From contig CM049313.1 of the NCBI GenBank assembly GCA_026874595.1, positions 39,460,659 through 39,524,658 on the forward strand: a DNA stretch of 64,000 nucleotides, written 5' to 3'. Position 1 is the stretch's first letter. Every line of letters begins with the position of its first letter. The DNA comes from Sipunculus nudus. Lineage: Eukaryota > Annelida > Sipuncula > Golfingiida > Sipunculidae. The notes below the pieces were generated by a model, which saw only the letters and a program-made list of their open reading frames with translations, did no database searches and had not been told where the DNA came from. This document shows positions 1-15,200 of this stretch, in pieces. The position numbers and the translations under genes are program-made.

Positions 1-141
1 ATTATGATAGGTAATTTTTAAAAAAATGTTTCTCAAAAGACAAAATCATCTGCAGTTACCTATTCAGAGGTGTATGTGTTATACCTTGTATGAGGTTGCT
101 GGTTTGAGTTGAGTTTCTCAAATCTATATTAATCTTAACAG

Positions 142-219
142 GCCTGGAGAATCCTACAGTATCTCAGGATAAAGTTCTATGGGCTGGATCTTACACTGGG
201 TGTCTTAGGAGATATGTTT
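142..219 (+). CDS. Exon 1 of model: end of laminin LN domain
   Basis: Bounded by cttaacag and gtaagt, 78 nt, phase 0 to 0. The reading LRIKF...TLG fits the C-terminal strand of LN domains, closest to beta chains. It joins in phase to exon 2. One other frame is also open, so the assignment rests on the LN-like motif and on phase. Confidence 0.6.
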
Positions 220-3200
220 GTAAGTATATTGTTCTTACTTATTGCAGGTGAATTTTTATTCCTTTGGTTTTTCAAAGTTCCTTCTTGTTCATAAACTGTG
301 GCTTCTCTTCAATTTTTCATGCATTTCATTGAGGTTCCAGAGTTCATTGGCTAAAAGAATTTAAGCCATGATGCAAATAAAACAAAGAGGAAAAGTGCAC
401 ATAATATGTAATGAATTTTTAGCATAGTTGCAGTGGAATATTTTTCAAGGGGTGGTGGTAACAAATTTTTTAGGTAAATATTTCCTATATTTAGAGCATC
501 AATTTATCATTTAAAAAATAAGGAGAATTTAGTTTAGGATTTCTAAAGATAAATATTTGTTCTGGTGTTTCAGCATGAACGGTTATGGTGTCTGTTTGAT
601 TGAACTAGAGGGGATGATGAAAATTCAGAGAATTGTAGGAATTCATTCAGATGTATACTTTTTGTCCAAAATTTTATGATAACTTTAATATTTAAATAGT
701 CTTTTCATTGGGAAGGATTCTGCATGTTCACCTTCATTAAAAATTTGTAGGAAGTGCTGCAGACTTTTATCAAAAGATAATGGTTCAGTCAGTTTAAAAG
801 CACACTGTTCATGTTTTCATATTTTCATTTTTACCTTGTTTACCTTTACATACAGGTAATTGTGTATTTGTGAGCATGCACTATATAGCCTGCCTTGGTG
901 ACTGTTAGTGTCCCATATTGATCTGATATGTTTGAACAGAGACATCTGTTTATTGTATACTAAAAGACAATTACCCCGAGGCTGCCTCTACCATTGACAC
1001 ATATTGATCTCAGACCAGATGTATGACACATACCCTACTGTATAATACCAGAGGCAAGCAAGTTACACTGAGAGCTTCATAGTGATATCAGTTTGTATGC
1101 TAATTATGTAAAGAGCAAGTGGGTGAAACTGTATTGACTACTCAGACAGGACATCATGCATCAGAGACAGATATTATGTCAACCCTACCTTGGTCTCTGT
1201 CCCTCTCTCTCTCTCTCTCTCTCCCTCTCATATTTGCAAAATATTTTCCCTAAATATAATTTTCCAGTGGTTACAATTTTCGTATGGTTGCCTGGAGAAA
1301 ATAAGTTTAAATTGATGCAAAGATTTATGATATTTTATAAAGTAACAGGTTTCAATTGTTTCCCAGGGTTAGAGATCTTTTAAATATAATTCCTTTTATT
1401 AGTTTATACCATTGGTCCTATATTGAGCAATTTTTTTCACATATGGATAGTGTATTGCTTAGTTTAATAACTTTAATTATTATTGATAATGGTCCATAAA
1501 CTCATGTTTCTGTGACCCACTATTCACTTTTGGCACACAAATAAAAAAAAGTACCATAAAATATGGTATCATTTCCAGCTCAAATGGTGATTGCACTTGC
1601 AAATGAGTCTCTACAAGCAGAGGGTTGCCTGTATTTTATATCACTCTGGTGCAAATACAGTATAAACTTCTGGTAATCCATATAAATCAAACAAAGTTCT
1701 AAAATATAATAGCAGACAGCTGTGCAGTTTTTTTTATGATTGACTACAAATACAAGTGGATATATCTGCAAGATGATTTTATACGTGCTGAGAGGTCTGA
1801 TCACAATTAGATAATTAATACCATCATTTTCTTCAGCATCACTACACAGTCCAGAAGCTGGAGGTGTTTGCTGAGTGTATGTGTAACGGTCACCACACGG
1901 ACTGTGAACACAGCAATGTGACTGGGCAGTTTGAGTGTGTGTGCGGTGAGAACTCTGAGGGACGGTTTTGTGAGCGCTGTCAACCATTCTACAACCAGCA
2001 ACCATTCAGATACCAGGATCCATGTGAAGGTGAGTGAGAGACCATCTCAAAACTTCCCATTAATCCTTGAGTTTCTTGATCCTTTCCAGCAGAATTAGGC
2101 AAATAATGAAATCATTGATGTGCAGTTCCATAATCATTTTATTAAACATAAAAATGCAATAACTTGAGATTTGTATACTGTCAGCAGTATAGAGTAACTA
2201 ATGAAACAACTTAAAATTTGTACACTTCTAGGCAATAAAGCTTAACTGAGTATGTAATTGTATCCGCCAAAACAGAGTTTTGCGGATACCATGTTTTCAG
2301 CTGGCCGCCGCCGCCGCCGCCGCGTAGGTGTCCGGAGAACTCCTCCGTAACCGCTGGGCGGAATTTTCCGAAACCCGGGATTATGTTCGGGTCACATGTG
2401 AACTGCTGCGCCCCGATTTTGTTTTGACCTCTGACCTTTCCTTTGCGCTCTGCGTCCGTTTGTGCGTCTGTTTCCACACATAAACCCACATATCTCAGGA
2501 ACCGTTTGACCGATCAGGAAAATTTTTTTGCACAAATGTAGCCCTCGGAGAGCTTTATAACATACACCAAAAATGGTGGCGCCACCTGCAACCATGTTTG
2601 CACAGTGTCCATCTGTTCGTCTGCCTTGGGTTAAAATCACTCATATCTCTGCAGTGACTTGACTAATTCACCTGAAATTGGGCATGCGTAAACATCCTGG
2701 ATAGCTTTTCTGATTTTATGACAGGTGGCGCCACCTACATTCACGTTTACGCTGCAGACATCCAAGCTCATATCTCGGGAACCGTTTGACCGATCAAGAA
2801 AATTCTTTTGCACAAATGTAGCCCTTGGAGAGCTTTATAACATACACCAAAAATGGTGGCGCCACCTGCAACCATGTTTGCACAGTGTCCATCTGTTCGT
2901 CTGCCTTGGGTTAAAATCACTCATATCTCTGCAGTGACTTAACTAATTCACTTGAAATTGGGCATGCGTATACATCCTGGATAGCTTTTCTGATTTTATG
3001 ACAGGTGGCGCCACCTACATTCACGTTTATGCTGCAGACATCCAAGCTCATATCTCGGGAACCGTTTGACCGATCAGGAAAATTCTTTTGCACAAATGTA
3101 GCCCTTGGAGGGCTTTATAACATACACCAAAAATGGTGGCGCTACCTGCAACCATGTTTGCACAGTGTCCATCTGTTTGTCTGCCTTGGGTTAAAATCAC

Positions 3201-6200
3201 TCATATCTCTGCAGTGACTTGACTAATTCACCTGAAATTTGGCATGCGTATACATCCTGGATAGCTTTTCTGATTTTATGACAGGTGGCGCCACCTACAT
3301 TCACGTTTACGCTGCAGACATCCAAGCTCATATCTCAGGAACCGTTTGACCGATCAGGAAAATTTTTTTGCACAAATGTAGCCCTTGGAGAGCTTTATAA
3401 CATACACCGAAAATGGTGGCACCACCTGCAACCATGTTTGCACAGTGTCCATCTGTTCGTCTGCCTTGGGTTAAAATCACTCCTATTTCTGCAGTGGTTT
3501 GACTAATTCACCTGAAATTCGGCACGCTTATACATCCTGGATAGCTTTTCTGATTTTATGACAGGTGGCGCCACCTACAATCAAGTTTACGCTGCAGACA
3601 TCCAAGCTCATATCTAGGGAACCGTTTGACCGATTGGGCCAAAATTTTGCATGTGTATAAATCTCACATAGCTCTTTATCATACGCAAAACTGGTGGCGC
3701 CACCTGCAGCCATGTTTGCACAGCTCCCATCTGTTTGTCTGCCATGGGATAAAATCACTCATATCTCGGCAGTGGTTTGACATATCTGCCTAAAATTTTG
3801 CAAGTTTATACATCCCCGACAGCTCTCTTGATTTTATGACAGGTGGCGCCACCTGCATTCTAATTTATGCAGCAGATATCCAAGCTCATATCTTGGGAAC
3901 CGTTTGACCAATTGGGCCAAAGTTTTGCATGAGTATAGAGCTTTCTGGATTTTTTGGTAGGTAGCGCAACCTACATACACAATTTGGCTGCAGACATCCA
4001 TGCTAATATGCAACACTTCACCCGTTCCACTCTGATTTAGGCGGATACAAGTAGTCGCTTGTCGACTACCCGTATTCTAGTTCATCATAATTTTTATTCT
4101 TATATACCTTATGAATATAGATTGAAGTGGAACGTTTTTACAGAGAAGCTTAGTGATGTAAATGAAATAAAAAATTGTTTATAAAAGAATGGTTTGGAAA
4201 CTATCCTTAAGTGACAAATAGACATTAAAATTACAAATCCAATTGATTAAACTAATAATTGATTTTGCTAGTACTTAATAACAAATATAGTTATAAGGGG
4301 GGGGGGGAACTTATGAATCTTACAGAATTCTTTGTATCTTCCCTAGAAATAATAGTCACACCGGATTAAATATATGGCTACAAGTACAACAGCATAAGAA
4401 TCAAACAGTATATACTTAATGTGAATCAAACAAGCATTTAAATGGAGCAGTGACCAAACAAAGAAGCAATAAAATAACTAAGTATTTGACAGTATATTCA
4501 TAAATACAATAATCATTGTGAGTACCCTTGTGGACTGATATTATAATGGCCTTGTGCATCTTCTATTTTAGCTATATTAGATAAATAACCACTACTGCTG
4601 GCTTTGGGGTTATAATTGTTGTTTGGTTTTCATATTTGCAGCCTGTGAATGCTTTGGACACAGTGACACCTGCTATTACAATGCCACTATAGCTAACTTC
4701 ACCATGAGCTTGGATGCCAGTGGCAAGAGAAGTGGGGGCGGGGTTTGTATAGACTGTCAAGATGATACTGCAGGTAAAGATTTATTTTTTATATTTTAGA
4801 TTTATTTTGTAACTCTGTCTGCTTGCTTTATTTAAAACAATATAATTTACTTGAAAGCATTCACCAGCCAGACCAGCTCATAACATAAACATGAATATAC
4901 TGTAGGTATTAATTGTGAGAAGTGCAAACCATATTACTACCGGCCAGACGGTAAAACTCAGAGAGACAAGGCTGTATGTAGCAAATGTCAGTGTAAGGGA
5001 CCAGGTGTGACCGTCAACCCAGAGACGGGGCTGGTCGGGGACTGCATCATGAACAATGATAGACCGCTTCTACCTGGACAGGTATGATCTTATTAATGAC
5101 AGCAAAATCCATAACTATGTTCAGTACTGTTAACACTCAATTTTACTTCCCATATGCTCTCTCATGAGAATGTTTGTGAATTAACAATAATTTTTTTGTC
5201 AACATTTTCAAGATGAGGATTATTCAGAGGCTCATAGTATAAATCAATCAACCACTTTTTCTGAATTACTATGCTATGAGTATAATATCACTGTCTAGAT
5301 TTACAGAGCAAGAATTGAAATATAAATTGTCCCATATGTCAAATTTTAATTTAAATTCTTGTTATTGTATTGATGATGTCCTGACTTTTGTGATCTGCCT
5401 TGTATATATTTGGCAACCTTTTCAACCTAGAAATATTTTGAGGGATGGATACTCAAACTATATTTCTATCGTTGCCAACATTTGCTGGTGTATTATTCTG
5501 TGTTTAGAAACCTGGAGACTGCTTTTGCAAGGCAAATGTGACAGGTGCACAATGTGATGCTTGTAAACCAGGTTTCTTCAATCTAACCATGGAAAATCCT
5601 GATGGCTGTCAAGGTGAGAAGTCTCATTATACAATACCTCATCATACATAATTACAGGGTGTTAAATAAAAACATACAAACAGACCCTGGCACCAAATAG
5701 GGTTGAGAAAATTAAGCCTTGATTTCGCCATAAATAGCTGGCACAAAATCTCCTTTTGTTAGACAGGTAATTATCCAGTGACAATATACATACTGTTGCA
5801 CAAAAGCAACTCTGTGTTGTTGCCAATTGTTTTGTTATAACCTTGCTTGTCATCAGGGCAAAAAAGAAATTATGGTCATGTGAGAAGCAAAGTCTCTATT
5901 ATTGGGATGAACATGTTTGACTCCACTGTAAAAATATATTTTGCTTGCCCTGGATGCCAACTGGGATAGAGGATACTTTGACTTTTCAAAAAAGGAAGGA
6001 ATAGCGTGAAACAGGAGTGCCCTCTTGCGGAGGCTCTTAAAGAGTCTTATAGATAATATCATGTAAGGTGCATTTAAAAGAGATCAGATGTTAAATGACG
6101 CCAAACAAAAATTTGAAACATGAAGACAAAAATATTTGAGTTTTCTTCTGGTTACAGAGTGTGCATGTGACATCCGAGGTACAGTTGGAGCCAGCGCTAA

Positions 6201-9200
6201 GTGTACAAGTGATGCAGCAGGGATGTGTACATGTAAAAAGTTTACTCGAGGCAGAACCTGCGGAGACTGTACTGAGGGATATTATGGGATGGAAACAAGC
6301 AACCCTGAAGGTATTTTGTCAATACTTTAAAATGTTGTCATAAATTACTATTTTTCACTATGGTTAAAGCAATAATTAAACATTATGTTTATTCATTTCA
6401 TTTATAACAGCATGTTGACCCTTAGTGTCACTAAAATAACTTGCCAGGAATTTGATGGATTGTCATGAAAACCACTGCGAATATTTACCAATTTATTATC
6501 TCACCTAAGTTTGATACTCAGCAAAATCTGCACATATTTAATAAGGTTAAAGGTCACCAGACTTTTTGATGGTGTAACCTCAATATTTTACGAAGAATCT
6601 TATGGATTTTGATGGAACTTGCAATGAATGATTGCCAATTAAGTGTCTCACTTTAGTTTGATTCTTACACATATTTATTGAGGTAAGAGGACACAAGACA
6701 ATGGGTGTATGATGAACTCATGCAGTGCTGTTGATTATCATGTTTTACTTTGTTTTCATGTGTACTGTTTAACCACTTCAGGTTGTAAGATATGTGTATG
6801 TAACAAGGGAGGAGCCTACAACTCTATCTGTAACCAGGACACTGGACAGTGTCCATGTAGACCTTATGTGGGCGGCCTCAAGTGTGACAGGTAACTGTGT
6901 TTATCAACTTGTACAATCTGCTCACAATTACTTTAAACCTTTACCGCTCAGATTCATTTTAGATTTCAGACAAATTCTGACATTCTTTTTATTTAATTTA
7001 ATGTCTGACTTAGTTTCATTTCGTCTTTACCAATTTTTCATTATTTACTGCAGAGAAGATGTCCTGTAGGTTAATTGAACTGAAATAATTACAAATTTGA
7101 TATATTAAACTTTAACCTTATAAAATCTAACTAAAATCCAGCTTATAAAATGGTTCAACAGTTTAAACATAATTTGTCTAAAAGAGTAATGCCTTGAATA
7201 AAGAACAGCTACGAAACTTATTATTTTTATTTACCACACTTGGAAGAAGCATTGTTTATGCAGACAGATGTGACCAAATACAATCCTTTCAGATTTGGGC
7301 ATGTATGCATGGTATTGGAGCCAGCCAGTTATATGTGCCTTGTATGTATGACTGAATAGTCTGTCAGAAGATCAACATAAATGTAACTTGCTTTAGGAAT
7401 ATTTATAAATAACTCTAGGAAATGTGAAATAGAAAAAAAGCAAAACTAAAAAAAAAAATACTGTTTGATATATACATTTACATCCATAGCATGAATTATT
7501 CAGCTGACCTGTCTAAAAATGTAAATTGTAAATATGTGAAACCAGTTCCTTTTGGTCATGTGATAAACATTGATTTACTTTGTACAAACAAATATTGCCA
7601 TATCCAGTCATTAAGATGTTTCTTTGATGAACCTGTTAATTACTTGTAGTCCAGTAGAGGGCGCTTACTACCCAGATTTGCATCACCTCAGTGGAGAGTT
7701 TGAAGACCTCCGCACCAACATATATCAAGAAATCCCAGGTTATTTGGGGCTGGGGTACGCAAAGGCAACTGAATCTGTGAGTACTTGCTTGTTACAATCA
7801 TCAGATAATTAATATATCTCAGTCAGAGACAATTCATGTTAATAGCGCTCTTGCACAAAAAATGCAGCACAGGTATTGGCAAGATTTGCTGTAATGCTCC
7901 AGAAGCTACTCAAAACACAGAAGTTGAATTGCATGTTGCTGTAACTTCTTTATGACATGATAATCATTCTATATCATTCTTTGAGAGGTAAATGTAGTGC
8001 ATCTGTTTATTTAACCAAGTAATAAGTTCTAGGAGACCTGATCATCATTGCAGATACGGAGATGCTTCATTTGTTTTTCTCACAAAAAGTGTTCATTTGA
8101 TTGATATATTACTGCTCTTATGGTTGGTTTATATATTATTATATTATATTATATAAATTTCAGATGTTATGGAAAAAATTCATTCTTCATTTGTTGACTC
8201 ATTTAGCAAGCTTCAGCATTTGGTTACTGTTTCAAGAACATTTTGAATGACTGTGTCGCAGATATTCCAAAAAGGCTACCACCTCGTGTTTCATTTCTTC
8301 ATTTTGCTTTTCAGGGTCAGAGAAGAGAGTGTTAGGCAATATTTACAAACCTTTATTTTTCTGTATTTTAGGTGCCAGCTGAAATGTTTTTCAGTGTTGA
8401 CAAGTACCCAGCCCTTGAGGGAAAGTACTACCTGTATGTGAGATACAGCAACCCACAGGTCACCACAGCTCTGGTCAGAATATATGGAGACGGTAGGTTT
8501 TGTACGTAACAGGTACTTTAAAACATAGGAAGTCATGGCAATTAAAATTTTTAAAATGTCTAGTCTTTTAAAGTCCTTGAACTTATAGTTTTGACCAGCC
8601 ATGTCTGTTAAAAAGTCATGGAATTTTATGCTGCGCAGTAAATTTTTAGGTTATTGACATTTTTGGAATGGTTTGCAGGTCTTGAATACCATGATATTCA
8701 ATCAAAGTGATGTAATAAAAATTTAATTAATGATGTTCATTCAAAACTAAATTTGTACAATGTTACACATCCAGTTGAATAACAGCTGTGCCATTTGTCA
8801 CTTAAATAATAATGGATAGATGAATTTAAAAAATATGTGCTTTTCATGAATATATTTATTTGTCATTAAGGTTTGAACAAAATCTTATAAGCGATTGAGT
8901 CTGTAAATTGTTTATAAGGTCTGTGAAAGTCCTGGAAAAAGTCCTTGAACTTCACTTTTCTGGAGGTAAGAAACCCTAACAGTAAATGTTATATCTGACT
9001 CTGGAATGGTATATGTTAACCTCTGAACAATGTGATTATCGTAAAACACTTGAGGATTTGGGCGTGGTCAAAAAACAGCATCTAAACATTGCAAATACAT
9101 AACCCCTTGCCACAGAACTTTCTCTGGAGGTAGATTCTGGCTTGGACACTATCCTTCGGGTACTTTCCTGTCATATCCAGGTGCTTTTATTGAACCCTGA

Positions 9201-12200
9201 TAGGTGTCCTTCTCCCCGTTTCTAAAAACACCTCATTGGGGTTGCCATTTGGCATACACATTCACTAAAACCTGAATGTTACAGATTGCAAGTCAAAATT
9301 ATGCGTATAATGCTAGTGAATATAAATGTGGTGTGATATTAAGAGAGAGTTTAATAAAAAGAGTGGGTAAAAGAATCATATTTTGTATTTTTGATCACCC
9401 CGACCAGTCCTAGCACACCTAGATATCACTAATGCAAGTTCTTGTGTAGATAGAGGAGAAAAACTACTGGCTGGCATTGCAGGAAGCCTGTTTGTGCAGG
9501 CAAGCATGATTCAGCTGGACACTCAGCACAGAAGAAACTGACAATCCCTACTTTGTTAGCTTGTATAAGCTATGGCCTCAAATTAACTGAGAATAAATAC
9601 GAGGTTACAATTGTTTGCTACCAGAATATAAGACAAATTTGACATGTATCAATGGCTGAAAGACCCTGTGTACTTTTCCATTATATCATCCTACAAGGCA
9701 GTTGATTCAAGATCAAATTCTAATGCAAACCATGCCAAATGCAGCAATTTCTGATGTCTTTTCATGTTTGTGTAACATGTTTTAAGACAGCATGATAAAT
9801 ATGATAAATAAAAAGTAACAGGATGATCGACAATTAAAAACTCTAAGTCCAGTGCCCACACTGTTGTGGTGAATAAATGGGCTGTTCAGGCTGGAGGCTA
9901 GGGGGCACTAGTTGTTTGACTGCAGTTTTTCCAGCAGGCAGTCATTTACTGCCTCCACACATGAGAGTAGCGGTATTAGCGATATCCCGTATTTGCAGGC
10001 ATTATCCCTGAGCATGACTCATCTACACAGTTAACGTAAGAGAAAAGTTTTAACATCTTGTCAATATGGTGTTGAGGCCACATGACCACAGCACATCTGT
10101 CTCGTTTTACAGGATTCTACGAGAATTTGGCCATGGTGCTACGAACATGTGTCAATAAGTGGTGTTATGCCCAGGTTGGCCGTAGGATGACCTTTGACCT
10201 CACTGTTAGTCCAGTTTATCAGGTCACTGTAAGGTCAACTAGTCCTTGTTATATGGTGAGTTTTTGAAGTTATCTGGTAAATATACTCAGTGATGACTAG
10301 TATCATTTTCAAGATTTGGTCTTGTAAGACCCTGACTTCAGAATATTTTATACCGAATGATCAAGTGCAGACAAAAGTGACTGCCAATGAAGTTAATTCC
10401 TTCCAGTACTTCAGCTTTATCACCCTGAGCTACATTTGATGAACTTCTTAAGAAGCCAAGCTGCCCATCAGCTCATGCCAATATATATATAGCTATTTCA
10501 TATTTCAAGAATCAATAATAATGCATTTTGTTATCAGTCATGTTAAATACTTGTTGCAGATTCATCCTTTTGCATATTGAAGTAGTGGTTTATATTCTAT
10601 TCTTTGCTTATACTGTACTAGCTGTATATGAAATTCATACAAGATACAGATATCATATATGTAAGATTTGTCATTCAGTTACTGTATTAATATCTATATC
10701 TTTTTTAGGACCGTATAATTGCCCTGCCTGTGGAGTTTGTTTCCCCAACCAAGTTCTTTGGCAGAAACAAGGCCAGGAAATTCACCAAGAGCTGCAATGT
10801 TATCATGAACGACATGAAGTAAGTCATATATTCTTGTAAATTATGAAAGCATGTTGACCAAATGATTTATAGTAGTGGTATTAATATTCACCGAGAGTTC
10901 TGCACCCCACCATAGAAATGCATGCCTCCTAATAATATCGAACAGACCAGTTCAACTGACCTTTCGTGGATCTGTGTAAAAATGCGCTGTGAGCCAGTCA
11001 AATAACAGGATATGAGCCAGCAACCAGTTAAATCGTTGAAACAGCCCAGGGCTTCTGAAAACATCAACAGACACACATCAGTGTGCACATTGGTCAGTTG
11101 CCAGTACAAAGTATGAATGTCTCAGAAAATTCTTCACTTTTTTAGCTTATTTGCTACCAGAAATAGTATTTGAGATTTAATTATCTGTAGGCATGAATTA
11201 TGAAAGTTATCTGTTCCTTAACAACAGTGATCTCTGGTTGAGCTTTATTATGGCACATTTTGGAAAGGTCATATTATATACTTACTAATGAAAGACTCTC
11301 ATTACTTGGTTCAAATGATAAAATCTGCATGATAAATTTTATTAGTTAATACCCAGGTGGCTCATATGTGTGCAAGAGCTATAAATGGTCATTTATCCAA
11401 TAGCGCATTTTATGTGCATGTTGCATGCTTTACAACAGAATAGTTAATCAGACTTGCATTTTCTTGATTTATTTTAGTCTATGAACTGATTTACACTACA
11501 TGTACTGAAATAATATGTTTTAGGATTCATGTGGTCTCATGCACCAGTGTGTTGACAATATCAGAACTGAAGCATCATTTCAAATGTGATTTCTTCTTAT
11601 TTTAGCAGGCAAGATGTGTGGCATTCACATTGATCATATACTTGTTGTGTCTGTGTAATTTTAATTTTTCAACTGTTTCAGGTCTTGAACCCCATAAGCA
11701 TATATCTGAGTTGTAACTTCAGTAAAACAATCTGGTGGCTTCTACAATACTTAGAAAAAAAAATTAGCTTCTCCTCTACATTTTTGTATCTTTCTCCATT
11801 GGAAAATTTTGGTACCTGATTTTTTATGCCCCCGCCACAAAGTGGCCGGGGCATATAGTTTTACCCATGTCCGTCCTTCCGTCATTCCGTCATTCCGAAA
11901 TCAAACAGTTGTACGGACTTTTTTTTGCAATGCCTGCAGATATTGGCCTGATTTTTGGTGTGTTGGCAGATAATGACCAGTTACAGATCGAGTTTGCGTT
12001 TTGTCCTGGTTGACCTACTTTTGACCATTTTACGGCTCCTTAACTTAGAAAATTTCATGAAAAATAGAAATTTTCATGACAAATACACATGTGCGGACTT
12101 TTTTTCCCAATGCCTGCAGACTTTTTAACATTTATGTAATTAATTCTTTAACAGACTCCTTTCAAAATGCCTTAAAAAAACAGGCACAGTGTCTCTTTTA

Positions 12201-15200
12201 AAAGGCCATATGCAGGAATTCCTGAACGGTTTGATGCATCAAACTGCACTAAATACACTTCATACCAAATGGTCATTGTTACAGGGAAGATTATGGATTA
12301 AGAGATATTTTGAACAGCACTGTTAGGTTCAGCCACATATTTTTCTAGACACTGTAGAGTGGCTAGATGAAGGCCAGAAACAAGAGATTGACCTTCCAAG
12401 AAGAACTTATCTCACTGATAGCCTAAAACACCAAATGAATTAATGATATAAACATTTTTGAATAACTGTCCTATACAATTACTTTATCAGTGTGACAGCC
12501 ATCCCTGGGTAAGTATGATGTGTTTATGTTGTGGTCTGTGCTTTAATTGTTGCTTTTTGTGTCTTTCCTGTTGTTTATCCAGCATCCAGCAAAGCTTGGT
12601 GTTGTTCATGTGTTGACCAATAATGTAACACTACTGTATAAATGTTCATTTTTCTTTATCTTCTTTTTATCATTGTTATTATTATTCAGATTAAAAAATT
12701 GTATATGACAGGTGACTCTCACAAAAAAGTTATATAATTTTCCTCTCAGCGCCTGTGTTCTTTAAGAAATGTTGTGTTTCACTCAGGAGCTATGATTCAA
12801 AAGGATCCATGGGATGTTTTAAACTTGAAAATCTGTTTCATTCTAAACTGTCTTCTTCTTTTTTTCAATGTACCAGTTTAATATTTACTTAGTTATTAGT
12901 CATTTGTGTAATGTTAAAAAAATCAGATAAAGTAACTTTTCATTGTCTTATTTTCACATTTTGTAATATCTACGTCCCTTTTGGGGTCATGTTTGTCTTG
13001 ATTTGGTTCTGTCTGTACCTTGTTATTACTTTTTATACTTTAACACATATGTTTGTGCAACAAAATGACCTCAGCCATATTTTTATAATAACTATATAAA
13101 AACAAACTATTTGAAAAATCCATGTTGCCGAATGATCGTGATTATATCCTGTTTTTAGCTCAGCTGACTATAAGTCATCTGAGCTATAGTCATGGTCCTT
13201 TGTCCGTCGTCCGGCCGTTCGGCTGTCCATCTGTTAACAGGGCACATTTTAAAACCGTTGGACCTACAATTCCAAAATTTGGATACAGTTAGATGTCCCA
13301 AAAATCTCCTACCATACCAAAAATTGGGTCATTAGGACTTCGTTCCTTCGAGATATTAAGAAAAAACCTCGTTTTACATGAAAAATCATTTGTTACACTT
13401 CAAGGCTGCCTAATATCAAAACCACTGATCTGTTTTTGATCATATTTAGTATTCATATTCTTCCATACATTTTCTATGAACATACAAAAAATTAGGTCAG
13501 TGTTGGGTCCTATTTTGAAGTTATGGGCCAAAATATAATGCAATTTTTAAAAAAATCAGGAAATATATTTACTCACCTAACATGGGAATTGCTGAAGCTA
13601 GAGACTTTTTCAGGAATATAACTTAATTTAATCAAGATTCAATTGTTTACCCAAAATTAGATCTGAATTTTGCAAATTTTTCAAATTATTACTATAAATA
13701 AAAAATCAATACCTTAAATTTTGTCCAACTTTGGCAATGACATGTTTTTTCCCTGTAAGCTTTGTTGATTTAACTTTTACAGGTAAATATATAAGGATTT
13801 AATCTTTTAAAACTTGAAATTTAAAAGGAATTGATTGAAAAGGGTAGCTTTTATTCAAGTTTTCATACACCATGTCAAGTGTTGTTTACATCTGGCCCAC
13901 CTAATAGTACAGCCTTCACTTGCATTATGATGTAACCCACCCCAGGCAGCTTGCCTTGGCTCAGCTTGGCCACTACCAGCAGGCTTCCCCTCTGCCCTGC
14001 ACTCCCCCCCCCCTCCCCACCACCACCAGGTGGTGCATAAACAAGATGATTATTGTTAATACGTTATTATGTTCTGTATTTGATTCATTCTTATTCTAGG
14101 CTATGCTACATTTTAAGTTTTGTATTGTACCACCAGGGTTACAGTGATTAAAGTGCACATTTAATTGTGTCCACAAAGTGGTGTATTGCTATGAAAGTGT
14201 GCATGTTCATCAGATAAGTAATTCCTTACTTCAGAAGAGTAAAAAATTCACCACGTGTGAAATTGACTATTAATTCCAGTAATAAATTAAAGCTGAGATA
14301 GTAATTAGCACAATGATATTGTTTGTCCCTCATTCAACCAACAGTGTGTATACTTTATTTGAAAAGATGTTTTATTTTATCAAATTTACTGATTTTTTTA
14401 TTTTATTTTATTTCAGTGAATAAAATTAAGCATGTACTGAAAACTCCAATGTGCAAAACTTTTTAATAGTGATTCAAGGAATAATCTTGTAGATGCCATG
14501 TTGTGGCATTATTTTCTTTTACATTCTGTTTAAACATTTGTAATTTAAAAATAATAAAATATAAGTGTATGCATAATATGACCAAATATGAGCTACACCC
14601 TGTATATAAAATGATTGCAACAATTCTAATATTTTAACTTGTATTTTCAGTTTTTTTCATTAAAAATTTATAAAACTTGTAAATAAAAAAAAAAATGATT
14701 CAGATAAAAAATCTTAATGGAAAAAGTGGATATGCTAAAAAATATAGGCTTATATATAAACTTAAATGCATTATTCCCATGAAAGTGAAATAAAGGTATT
14801 AGTCCATTCTGTCCACTTGCCTGTCCATCTGTAAATTTTTGTATGCATCACAGTATCTCAAAACTTTTACTGTTTTTCTTCATGACAGTCTTGTCAGAGT
14901 ATTAGTTTGCAATCATATATTTAGAACTTTACTATAACCAAGTAGGAGGGCCCCTTTCCTCTTAGCTTCTCATATTCTTATATAAATGAAAAACATTACA
15001 ATAGAATATTTTGCATTTGCTAAAATTTCAAACTTCAGCTGAGCGCCGTGACCCATGGGTCCCTTGTTTGTGACTGCATTGTAACATTGCATAAAAGATT
15101 TAAAGTATTATCATAGCTTAATCCAAATGATATTATATTACATTTTATAACATTAACATGCCCTTTTCAGTAGACATTTCAATACTCTTAAAATCTTCAG

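Noticed and set aside
1203-1228. CT run as a polypyrimidine tract of an exon
   Set aside because: No AG followed by a laminin-like frame is near it; it is a plain microsatellite.
2725-3506. Three similar small ORFs of 70-73 codons at 280-bp spacing
   Set aside because: They repeat because the tandem unit repeats. They have no known domain, similar short frames exist on the opposite strand, and other copies are broken.
2450-3900. Regular direct repeats as a CRISPR-like array
   Set aside because: Units are 280 bp with no short repeat/variable spacer structure, and the setting is a eukaryotic intron.
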